From: an uncultured Saprospiraceae bacterium
Lineage (GTDB): Bacteria; Bacteroidota; Bacteroidia; Chitinophagales; Saprospiraceae
Assembly (NCBI GenBank): GCA_937894165.1
Contig: CALCSX010000129.1
Location: 1 to 7,035, forward strand
Direction of reading: 5' to 3'
DNA: 7,035 nt
Shown: positions 1 through 5,576 of the stretch, in pieces
Position numbering within the stretch: position 1 is the stretch's first letter
Layout of the letters: every line of letters starts with the position of its first letter
Program-made: the position numbers and the translations under genes
Notes under the pieces: generated by a model
Seen by the model: only the letters and a program-made list of their open reading frames with translations
Databases searched by the model: none
What the model was told of the DNA's origin: nothing

Positions 1-2
1 GG

Positions 3-890
3 GTAGACAATTTTTCTTCGATAAATATACCTTCAGAAATTACTGTCAGAAATATAGCCGGGAAGGAATTGCGGGTTTTAGAACTCAACCAATCTGCCAA
101 ATCTAATATAGAGGAATATGGTGCTGCCAACGTCGAATTCTTCAATTTTGAAAATCGTGACGGCACCTCCCTCAATGGCTGGATGATAAAGCCGAAAAAC
201 TTCAATGACAAGACCAAACATCCTGTATTGATGTACGTTTACGGCGGGCCGGGCAGCCAACAGGTGACTGACGCTTGGAAGGGTGGCACTTACTGGTGGT
301 TCCAAATGCTTGCACAAAAAGGATATATAATAGTTTGTGTCGACAATCGCGGAACAGGGGGCAGAGGTGAGGAGTTCAAAAAAATGACCTATTTACAATT
401 GGGGAAATATGAAGTGGAGGATCAAATTGATGCTGCAAAGTATCTTGGTGGCTTAAAATATATTGATAAAGATCGAATCGGGATTTTCGGATGGTCCTAT
501 GGAGGATATATGTCCACATTATGCCTACTCAAAGGAGCTGATGTATTCAACACAGCAATAGCAGTAGCGCCGGTGACAAATTGGAAATGGTATGACACCA
601 TTTATACAGAAAGGTATATGAGAACCATGGCTGAAAACGAAGCCGGCTACGAGGAAAACTCACCTGTAAATTTTGCACATTTGATGAAGGGAAATTACCT
701 ATTAGTGCACGGTTTGGCTGATGATAATGTCCATGCGCAACACGCTATCGAAATGTCGGAAGCCCTGATAAGAGCCAATAAACAGTTCGATATGGTACTG
801 TACCCAAATAGAAATCACGGCATCTACGGCAATAATGGAACCTTTCATCTCTATACAAAAATGACCAACTTCCTTATTGAAAATCTGTAA
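3..890 (+). CDS. Dipeptidyl-peptidase IV-like S9 family serine peptidase, C-terminal part (5' truncated by window)
   Basis: This is the C-terminal catalytic half of a prolyl oligopeptidase/DPP IV family (S9) peptidase, which removes N-terminal dipeptides, typically X-Pro, from peptides in the periplasm. The frame is open to the left edge, and the residues before position 69 (ending NIAGKELRVLELN) read as the end of the beta-propeller, so the TTG at 69 is not a start; several hundred N-terminal residues lie outside the window. The alpha/beta-hydrolase fold is clear: YGGPGSQQV (the oxyanion-hole Tyr region), DNRGTGGRGEEF, the nucleophile motif GWSYGGY with Ser codon at 495-497, the acid in HGLADDNVH (Asp codon 720-722, matching the DPP IV ADDNVH signature), and His in NRNHGIYG (codon 816-818). 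The triad is intact, so it should be active. It ends 2 bases before the next gene, suggesting one transcript. Substrate specificity beyond the family is inferred. Confidence 0.95.
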   Translation, partial: VDNFSSINIPSEITVRNIAGKELRVLELNQSAKSNIEEYGAANVEFFNFENRDGTSLNGWMIKPKNFNDKTKHPVLMYVYGGPGSQQVTDAWKGGTYWWFQMLAQKGYIIVCVDNRGTGGRGEEFKKMTYLQLGKYEVEDQIDAAKYLGGLKYIDKDRIGIFGWSYGGYMSTLCLLKGADVFNTAIAVAPVTNWKWYDTIYTERYMRTMAENEAGYEENSPVNFAHLMKGNYLLVHGLADDNVHAQHAIEMSEALIRANKQFDMVLYPNRNHGIYGNNGTFHLYTKMTNFLIENL

Positions 891-892
891 AT

Positions 893-1357
893 ATGAAATA
901 TTTCTCTCTTCTACTTTTCTCCATCTTGATCTCTTTTTCTTCGGCAAATAGTCAAACCTCCCAGCCCGGCTTGTTGGATTGGCTACAGGGAACTTGGCTG
1001 GAAGAATCCAAAGGCATTTATGAAGAATGGACTAAAATTGGGGTGGAAAAATTAGCAGGGGAAGGCTATTCTCTGGAAAAAGGAACCAAACAAATTCATG
1101 AGGAAATTATTCTAGAATATACCGCAGTGGGAGGAAATTATACGGTAAATCTTCAGGATAATGGAAAAATTGTCCAAACAACCGTTTTTAAGTCCATTGA
1201 ATTCACCCGTGACGTAGCTACATTTGAAAATCGGGAAAATCAATTTCCTGTGAGAATTAAATATTTGCGGAAGGGAACAGATGAGCTTCAGGTGTTGTTG
1301 TATGACATTAGCGACAAAGTAAAATCGACTTATAATTTTAAAAGAATACAAAGATAG
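893..1357 (+). CDS. Secreted DUF6265-like protein
   Basis: A 154-residue protein with an N-terminal signal peptide (MKYFSLLLFSILISF, likely cleaved near ANS-QT, about residue 20), so it is probably periplasmic or surface-exposed. The mature part begins with LLDWLQGTW (28-35), then EEWTK (44-48), and later ATFENRENQFPVRIKY (109-124). The pattern WLxGTW, a following E-W, and FENxxxxFPxRIxY resembles DUF6265 proteins, small domains of unknown function that look like lipocalin-type beta barrels; I recognise this from motif memory, not from a search. No catalytic residues are evident and no function is proposed. The ATG lies 2 bases after the stop of the peptidase gene, and the stop lies 3 bases before smpB, so it sits inside a tight operon. 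No Shine-Dalgarno is visible, as is usual in Bacteroidota. Confidence 0.85.
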   Translation: MKYFSLLLFSILISFSSANSQTSQPGLLDWLQGTWLEESKGIYEEWTKIGVEKLAGEGYSLEKGTKQIHEEIILEYTAVGGNYTVNLQDNGKIVQTTVFKSIEFTRDVATFENRENQFPVRIKYLRKGTDELQVLLYDISDKVKSTYNFKRIQR

Positions 1358-1360
1358 ATC

Positions 1361-1813
1361 TTGAAAAAGAACATAGAAATAGTCAACAGAAAAGCAAAAT
1401 TTGAATTTCACTTTTTGGATTCCTTCGAAGCAGGCATAATGCTCGTTGGGACGGAGGTGAAGTCAGTGCGTGCCGGAGAAGCCAATCTCTCCGATGCTTA
1501 TTGCTATTTCCTTAATGGCGAGCTTTGGATCAAAAGTCTTTTCATAGGAGAATACAGACACGGCAATAGATTCAATCACGAAACTAGAAGGGAAAGAAAG
1601 CTCCTTTTAAACAAAAAAGAACTAAAAAAACTCGAAAAAAGGATCACTGAAAAAGGTCTTACCATCATTCCATACCGCCTTTTTTTGAACGATAGAAATA
1701 TTGTCAAAATGGAAATCAAGCTTGCACAGGGTAAAAAAGTGTTCGATAAACGAGAAAGCATTAAACAAAAGGATATAACAAGAGAGTTAGATAGAGAAAG
1801 GATCCGATTTTAA
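1361..1813 (+). CDS. smpB: SsrA-binding protein SmpB (trans-translation)
   Basis: SmpB binds tmRNA (SsrA) and brings it to stalled ribosomes, so that the nascent peptide is tagged for degradation and the ribosome released. All family hallmarks are present in a normal-length 150-residue protein: NRKAKFEF (9-16), AGIMLVGTEVKSVRAGEANL (24-43), the NHETRRERKLLLNKKEL block (72-88), TIIPYRLFLN (101-110), and the GKKVFDKRESIKQKD tail (124-138), whose DKR and basic tail are the part that enters the mRNA channel in known SmpB. The only start that fits is TTG at 1361: an in-frame stop (1355-1357, the end of the upstream gene) lies just before it, and the next Met is residue 27, inside the conserved core. 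The gene starts 3 bases after the upstream stop in the same frame, which suggests translational coupling. The tmRNA gene itself is not in the window. Confidence 0.96.
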   Translation: MKKNIEIVNRKAKFEFHFLDSFEAGIMLVGTEVKSVRAGEANLSDAYCYFLNGELWIKSLFIGEYRHGNRFNHETRRERKLLLNKKELKKLEKRITEKGLTIIPYRLFLNDRNIVKMEIKLAQGKKVFDKRESIKQKDITRELDRERIRF

Positions 1814-1850
1814 TTAGTTCCGTTTTCAATATCATTTAAAACTTCACATC

Positions 1851-2810
1851 ATGAAAAATATACCTCTACTTGCAACCTTTTGTCTGTTTACTCTTTTTTG
1901 TGTTGAGATTTCTGCTCAATCATTTGCTGACACACGCCCTGAAACTGAATTAACACTAGAAAAAGAAGCTTTCGATTTGAAAGGAACTTTAATGGAACCC
2001 GAAGTAACGACCGCGCCACATTTGGTGGTCATCATTTCCGGCTCAGGTCCCACCGATCGCAACGGAAATAACGCCTCCATGATGAATAATTCTCTGAAAT
2101 TTTTGGCGGAAGGATTATTTGATGAAGGTTTAGCAAGTTTTCGTTTTGACAAGAGAGGCATTGCAGGGTCAGCCACCGAAGCTATTGAAGAAGAAGATCA
2201 AAGATTTGAAGATTTCGCTACTGATGTAGTGGATTGGATAGCTCTTATTAACGAGGATAAACGCTTTGAAAAAATTAGTATAATCGGACATAGTGAAGGG
2301 TCATTGGTCGGGATTTTAGCAGCGCAGAAACTCGATTTACATAAATTTGTATCCCTATCCGGAGCCGGATTTCCGGTAGATGAAATCATTAAGGAACAGC
2401 TGAAAGCGCAGCCACAAATGGTTAAAGATGTAGCTTTTCCGATTCTTGACACTTTGAAAAGTGGAAAATTGGTGGACAATCCGCACCCCATCGTCGCCAC
2501 CCTTTTCAGACCTTCGGTTCAGCCATACCTAATATCTTGGATGAAATACGATCCCGCGCAGGAATTATCTAAATTAGATGCCCCTATTCTTATAATTCAA
2601 GGTGATAACGATATTCAGGTTTCGACCGAGAATGCCGCACACCTGCATGCAGAAGTGCCCCAAGCGCAGATGGAAATTGTGGAAGGAATGAACCATGTTC
2701 TTAAAATAACAGGAACTGATTATACTGAGAATATCAATTCATATAATAATCCTGAACTTGTGATTTCCCCGATTCTTATGGAAAAAATTATCAGCTTTCT
2801 AAAGGATTAG
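1851..2810 (+). CDS. Secreted alpha/beta hydrolase (S33/esterase-like)
   Basis: A 319-residue alpha/beta-hydrolase with a signal peptide (residues 1-22, ending ISA before QS), so exported to the periplasm or beyond. Visible fold elements are the oxyanion loop GSGPTDRNGN (about 64-73), FRFDKRGIAGS (97-107), the nucleophile elbow GHSEGS with Ser148 (codon 2292-2294), IIQGDNDIQV with acid Asp254 (codon 2610-2612), and EGMNHVLK with His282 (codon 2694-2696). The triad is complete and in the expected order and spacing. The GSGPTDRNGN plus GHSEGS combination is typical of Bacteroidota hydrolases annotated as serine aminopeptidase S33-like or acyl esterases; the substrate cannot be told. It starts 37 bases after smpB in the same direction; no clear TAnnTTTG element lies in that gap, so read-through from the upstream operon is likely. 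The last 44 bases of the coding region recur in the intergenic block downstream. Confidence 0.92.
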   Translation: MKNIPLLATFCLFTLFCVEISAQSFADTRPETELTLEKEAFDLKGTLMEPEVTTAPHLVVIISGSGPTDRNGNNASMMNNSLKFLAEGLFDEGLASFRFDKRGIAGSATEAIEEEDQRFEDFATDVVDWIALINEDKRFEKISIIGHSEGSLVGILAAQKLDLHKFVSLSGAGFPVDEIIKEQLKAQPQMVKDVAFPILDTLKSGKLVDNPHPIVATLFRPSVQPYLISWMKYDPAQELSKLDAPILIIQGDNDIQVSTENAAHLHAEVPQAQMEIVEGMNHVLKITGTDYTENINSYNNPELVISPILMEKIISFLKD

Positions 2811-2818
2811 TTTATCCA
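2767..2818. repeat. Direct repeat copy 1: 3' end of the hydrolase gene
   Basis: This 52-base stretch spans the last codons and stop of the alpha/beta hydrolase plus 8 bases downstream. It matches 3253-3304 at 47 of 52 positions by hand alignment (differences at 2772, 2773, 2777, 2794 and 2813), at an offset of exactly 486 bases with no gaps. Confidence 0.9.
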
Positions 2819-2990
2819 ACTTCATGTTGTTTATCATGTGCTTCGAGGTTTATCATTTCGCTTCGAGGTTTATCGTTTCACTGTTTAGCACTTTCGTTGT
2901 TTATCACTCCGTTGTTTATTGGAACAATCCTTCTAAACCCTCTAAACCCTCTAAACTTTTACCAGTTTATCATTTACGCTTTTTATTGGA
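2811..2990. repeat. Degenerate TTTATC-containing tandem repeat region
   Basis: The hexamer TTTATC or a one-base variant (TTTAGC, TTTATT) recurs at 2811, 2830, 2849, 2869, 2884, 2900, 2915, 2966 and 2982, with spacing of 15-20 bases through the first seven. The cleanest unit is a 20-bp direct repeat, 2840-2859 and 2860-2879 (GCTTCGAGGTTTATC then ATTTC or GTTTC), differing at one base. TTATTGGAACAAT (2916-2928) and TTATTGGAATAAT (2983-2995) form another near-identical pair. No open frame of note crosses the region. Function is unknown; it could be slippage-derived or a remnant of an array. Confidence 0.75.
2932..2956. repeat. 9-bp tandem repeat TCTAAACCC, nearly 3 copies
   Basis: TCTAAACCC occurs at 2932-2940 and 2941-2949, followed by a partial TCTAAAC at 2950-2956. 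It resembles a simple-sequence array embedded in the larger repeat block. A superficial likeness to plant-type telomere repeats (TTTAGGG) is coincidental in a bacterial context. Confidence 0.85.
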
Positions 2991-3004
2991 ATAATATTTA
3001 CATT

Positions 3005-3036
3005 ATTTTTCCTTCTATTTATTTTTCCTGCTATTT
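3005..3036. repeat. 16-bp tandem duplication
   Basis: ATTTTTCCTTCTATTT (3005-3020) is followed immediately by ATTTTTCCTGCTATTT (3021-3036); the two differ at one base. It lies in a T-rich stretch of the intergenic block with no coding potential. Confidence 0.85.
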
Positions 3037-3064
3037 TCTTGTAATTTATCTCCAATAAGCTAAA

Positions 3065-3118
3065 AGCTAGTGGCCACAGCTCAAAGCTCAAGGAACAAGG
3101 CTGCACAGCTCAAAGCTA
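3065..3118. repeat. AGCTAGTGGC / CAGCTCAAAGCT repeat, first cluster
   Basis: AGCTAGTGGC (3065-3074) is followed after two bases by CAGCTCAAAGCTC (3077-3089), and CAGCTCAAAGCT recurs from about 3107 to 3118. The same two modules in the same order recur at 3318-3350. AGCTCAAAGCT is itself an interrupted palindrome (AGCT-CAA-AGCT). This looks like a dispersed intergenic repeat family; I see no coding frame in it. Confidence 0.8.
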
Positions 3119-3132
3119 AATCATCCCAAACC

Positions 3133-3157
3133 ACTTACGACTAAAAAACTTACGACT
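3133..3157. repeat. ACTTACGACT direct repeat pair
   Basis: ACTTACGACT occurs at 3133-3142 and 3148-3157, separated by AAAAA, with a shorter related GACTTACTAC just after (about 3161-3170). It is another simple repeat in the same intergenic block. Confidence 0.75.
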
Positions 3158-3180
3158 CCTGACTTACTACTATTCATTAA

Positions 3181-3229
3181 GGTCATTGAATCGAAACGAG
3201 GTCGTTGAGTCGAAACGCCGGCTTAAGAA
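3181..3229. repeat. GGTCGTTGAGTCGAAACGCC-family repeat, two tandem copies
   Basis: GGTCATTGAATCGAAACGA (3181-3199) is directly followed by GGTCGTTGAGTCGAAACGCC (3200-3219) and a tail GGCTTAAGAA. Further copies lie at 5374, 5418 and 5459, including the CTTGAGAA tail. The ends GG(T)CGTT and AACGCC are inverted complements with one bulged base, so each unit can fold as an imperfect hairpin, as in REP-like elements. Confidence 0.85.
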
Positions 3230-3252
3230 TAAGAATCCATTTTAAATAAAGA

Positions 3253-3304
3253 CCCCGTCTCTCATGGAAAAAATTATCAACTTTCTAAAGGATTAGTTCA
3301 TCCA
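3253..3304 (+). pseudogene. Displaced copy of the hydrolase 3' end (fragment)
   Basis: A 52-base copy of 2767-2818 (47 of 52 identical by hand alignment). Read in the hydrolase frame it would encode PSLMEKIINFLKD and stop, against PILMEKIISFLKD in the intact gene; an in-frame stop lies 12 bases upstream of the CCG, so only the tail is present. It could be the last relic of a second, tandem hydrolase gene, or a short ectopic duplication. Sequences beyond the 52 bases on either side do not match, which argues against a recent duplication of a larger segment. Confidence 0.7.
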
Positions 3305-3317
3305 TTCCATCAGCCGC

Positions 3318-3350
3318 AGCTAGTGGCTCGCAGCTCAAAGCTCGCAGCTC
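3318..3350. repeat. AGCTAGTGGC / CAGCTCAAAGCTC repeat, second cluster
   Basis: AGCTAGTGGC (3318-3327), TCG, then CAGCTCAAAGCTC (3331-3343) repeats the modules of 3065-3089. Inside it, GCTCGCAGCTC occurs at 3326-3336 and 3340-3350, separated by AAA. The cluster ends 5 bases from the stop codon of the minus-strand barrel-domain gene, so it would lie in the 3' untranslated part of that transcript. Confidence 0.8.
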
Positions 3351-3355
3351 AAAAA

Positions 3356-4669
3356 TCATATACTCACCCTCACCCCAAGCTCAATCCCAACACCGCTACC
3401 TCTCTCAAAATTTCGTCCAAAACCTCCACCCACAGTAGTCGTATACATCATATTCGCAAAAACAGTACTTAAGCTATCGATCTTTCGCTCCACACCTACA
3501 CCTACCATTACCGACGTGAACTGACTTCTTGCCTTGGCACCTTCCTTCACTACCATCATCTGCGACGCCTCCTGTGGCCCCAAATCCTCTATTGGAAATG
3601 ATGGACTCACCTGTCGAATCTTTTCATATTTACCCGCCACCACATGATTGCTCGCCACACCTCCAATAACTGAAACAGACAATCCCTCCCTAGGTTCCGC
3701 AATCTTATACCTCACATTCAAAGGAATTGATACAATATCCAAGTCATTGCTACCCGAATTCACTCCTCCGTATCGCAACTTTTGATAATCCAAACCTGTC
3801 TCGACCTCCCATTTATCCCCTAGAGAAACCCCGGCCCTTATCCCGGCACCTCCCATTAATTCACTTCTGCCGAAATCCCCGGCTGCCATAGGAGTAATAA
3901 TATTCACCACGCCGAAGTTCCCACCAATTTTCAAATATGGGTTTAAATTTATAGCAGATTTCCCTAATGGAGCTAAGGCCATTCTATCCTCCAAAACGCT
4001 ATTTTGTCTCTCTTTTCTCCAATCCATTATTGTCACTTCACTTTTATCAACAACGTTTGGAATGTAATTAATATCCTTCAATGGGATTAAATTCTGAATA
4101 TTGCGGTCAAATCCGGAGATATTTATAAAGCTTAAATCAGCTTGATTTTCATTAGTAGTTTTATTGGTGGCGAGAATGGTTCTAGAGTGATTGTCGGCTA
4201 TTAAATCTTCTTTATCCTCCCCAAAAATGGTAGATGCTATAAAGGGACTAATTTCTGATAATTTTGCCCAATTGACCCCACTTTCACTTGTGAAAATGCC
4301 AGATTTGCCTCCCCAAAATGCGATCAAGGCACAAAAAGCAAGCAAAAGATATACCTCCGCTGCCTTAGAAATGAAAAAAAACTGCTTTTTCTGAGCTTTT
4401 TCCTCCATTTCCTCCTTAAAAACCTCCCAATTCGGCTCCACAAATACCGGCGCATAGTCTCTTAGCTTTTCACCCAATTCCTTCGTTTCCTGTCGAATTA
4501 GGTCATCTTCAGCTTGACTTGTTTCTATTTTATTCCATCGACCTTCCTCCGTTGAAAACTTGTCGCTTTCAGACTCGAAAAATGCCTGATGATTTGAAAA
4601 TTCCTGCTCCCAATTGATATTATTGAGATCGAAAAACTTATTGTTACCGTCTGCATTGATTTTATCCAT
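3356..4669 (-). CDS. Putative anti-sigma-type membrane protein with C-terminal beta-barrel-like domain
   Basis: A 437-residue protein with an unusual layout. Residues 1-100 are acidic, without a signal peptide, and carry DYAPVFVEPNWEVFKEEM (71-88), resembling the PPxxxWxxI segment that precedes the membrane helix in Bacteroidota anti-sigma-like proteins. One hydrophobic helix follows (about 103-120, AAEVYLLLAFCALIAFWGG), preceded by KAQKK, so the N-terminus should be cytoplasmic. Residues 121-242 form a linker without clear motifs. From about 243 (NPYLKIGGNFGVV) to the end, alternating hydrophobic and Gly/aromatic strands (GAGIRAGVSLGDKWEVETGLDYQKLRYGG, given here as the strands at 274-302) look like a PorT/OmpA-type outer-membrane barrel, though it ends in Ile, not Phe. 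Its start overlaps the sigma gene by 8 bp (ATGGATAA), implying translational coupling and a partner role. Anti-sigma activity is inferred from position and architecture; it could instead be a positive regulator. Confidence 0.75.
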   Translation of the reverse strand: MDKINADGNNKFFDLNNINWEQEFSNHQAFFESESDKFSTEEGRWNKIETSQAEDDLIRQETKELGEKLRDYAPVFVEPNWEVFKEEMEEKAQKKQFFFISKAAEVYLLLAFCALIAFWGGKSGIFTSESGVNWAKLSEISPFIASTIFGEDKEDLIADNHSRTILATNKTTNENQADLSFINISGFDRNIQNLIPLKDINYIPNVVDKSEVTIMDWRKERQNSVLEDRMALAPLGKSAINLNPYLKIGGNFGVVNIITPMAAGDFGRSELMGGAGIRAGVSLGDKWEVETGLDYQKLRYGGVNSGSNDLDIVSIPLNVRYKIAEPREGLSVSVIGGVASNHVVAGKYEKIRQVSPSFPIEDLGPQEASQMMVVKEGAKARSQFTSVMVGVGVERKIDSLSTVFANMMYTTTVGGGFGRNFERGSGVGIELGVRVSI

Positions 4670-5225
4670 GATATAATTCCTTTAGACTGACAATTTTTTG
4701 AAGATTCATCCTGGCTTTTGCCAAATTCGATCGCGATGTACTCTCAGTTATTCCCAATTGTTCACTTATCTCTTTGTGTGAATATCCCTCGACGACAAAA
4801 AGATTGAAAACCGTCCTGTAAGTCGGTGACAATTGCTTGATGGCAGCTACGATTTCATCCATTGTACATTTTGAAAGAGAGGAATTTGAAATTGCCTGAC
4901 CCGCTAGCCTGTCATCAACTATTTCCTCAGTTTGACGCACTTTTTCCTTTCGGTAATAATCGATGGCTGTATTGACAACTATCCTGCGCATCCAGGACTG
5001 TAGCGATGTGCCACATTCGTACTTGTGAATATTTTGAAAAATCTTAATATAACTGTCATGCAAAATATCGACAGCTTCATTCTGACTGGATGCATACCTA
5101 TTCGAAACTCCTAATAAAAGACTGTAAGAGTCTTCATATAATTTCTTCCGCGCCCACTCCTCCTGCCGCACACAGGCATTGATAAAATCACTTTCAGAAA
5201 CATGTAAGGGTATCGTAAATCCCAT
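4662..5225 (-). CDS. ECF-family RNA polymerase sigma factor
   Basis: A 187-residue extracytoplasmic-function sigma factor, which would direct RNA polymerase to a small regulon in response to an envelope or external cue. Region 2 spans about 26-94: AVDILHDSYIKIFQNIHKY (51-69), then SLQSWMRRIVVNTAIDYYRK (74-93), the usual core-binding and -10-recognising segment. Region 4 spans about 122-178: DEIVAAIKQLSPTYRTVFNL (123-142) and the helix-turn-helix YSHKEISEQLGITESTSRSN (148-167), for -35 recognition. The spacer is short, as in ECF factors, and there is no region 1 or 3. Length is normal. The stop codon lies within the first codons of the downstream barrel-domain gene (8-bp overlap), the standard sigma/anti-sigma arrangement. 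No TAnnTTTG element lies upstream, so an autoregulated promoter is possible. Targets are unknown. Confidence 0.93.
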   Translation of the reverse strand: MGFTIPLHVSESDFINACVRQEEWARKKLYEDSYSLLLGVSNRYASSQNEAVDILHDSYIKIFQNIHKYECGTSLQSWMRRIVVNTAIDYYRKEKVRQTEEIVDDRLAGQAISNSSLSKCTMDEIVAAIKQLSPTYRTVFNLFVVEGYSHKEISEQLGITESTSRSNLAKARMNLQKIVSLKELYHG

Positions 5226-5364
5226 ATAATTTATTTTTTTGCCTCCAAACCATAAAATTTCAACTTTCCGGACGTTTATAACATCACAAATTGCTTAGGT
5301 ATTTTCATAACGAGATAATTGTCTCTTCCGCTGCCCAAAGCACAATTTTTTTGCAAATAAAATT

Positions 5365-5499
5365 TCGAAACGAGGTCACTGATGAGTCGAAATACCTACT
5401 TGAGAACTGAAAACAGAGGTCGTTGAGTCGAAACGCCAGGTCATAAACAATAATTGAAGGTCGTTGAGCGGAGTCGAAACGCCGACTTGAGAACTAAAA
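5365..5499. repeat. Three tandem units of the GGTCGTTGAG..TCGAAACGCC repeat
   Basis: Units start at 5374 (GGTCACTGATGAGTCGAAAT), 5418 (GGTCGTTGAGTCGAAACGCC) and 5459 (GGTCGTTGAG-CGGAG-TCGAAACGCC), spaced 44 and 41 bases. The first and third share a tail CTTGAGAACT. TCGAAACGAGGTC at 5365-5377 also occurs at 3191-3203. The third unit has 5 extra central bases (CGGAG) and appears to be the full form; its reverse complement resembles a repeat (TTTCGACTCCGCTCAACGAC) that I recall from Bacteroidota intergenic regions. The ends are complementary with one bulge, giving an imperfect hairpin. Confidence 0.85.
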
Positions 5500-5568
5500 T
5501 TGTTTTCGACGTGACGGAGAGGATGCCACTATTCCCTTACCAACCCGTCTATTTTCAAATTAAATCTC

Positions 5569-5576
5569 TACCTTTG
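5569..5576 (+). promoter_or_regulatory. Bacteroidota-type -7 element for glyA
   Basis: TACCTTTG is an exact match to the Bacteroidota primary-sigma -7 consensus TAnnTTTG, 15 bases before the glyA ATG. A matching -33 TTTG is not clear at the usual distance. Transcription would begin near 5580, leaving a very short leader of about 10 bases. The position fits glyA and no other gene. Confidence 0.6.

Noticed and set aside
69..71. TTG at 69 as start of the peptidase gene
   Set aside because: The frame is open to the window edge and the residues before it continue the conserved propeller-to-catalytic junction; the gene is truncated, not starting here.
2811..3355. A hidden small gene or insertion sequence in the long intergenic block
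   Set aside because: No sustained frame with start and coding character and no transposase motifs; the content is explained by short repeats. The only coding-like piece is the hydrolase tail copy.
4191..4394. Small plus-strand open frame (67 codons)
   Set aside because: It lies wholly inside the barrel-domain gene on the other strand and has no recognisable features; it is an antisense shadow.
5374..5499. Possible CRISPR array in the GGTCGTTGAG repeats
   Set aside because: Only three diverged units with differing internal length, spacers of about 20 bases that partly share sequence, and no cas genes nearby.
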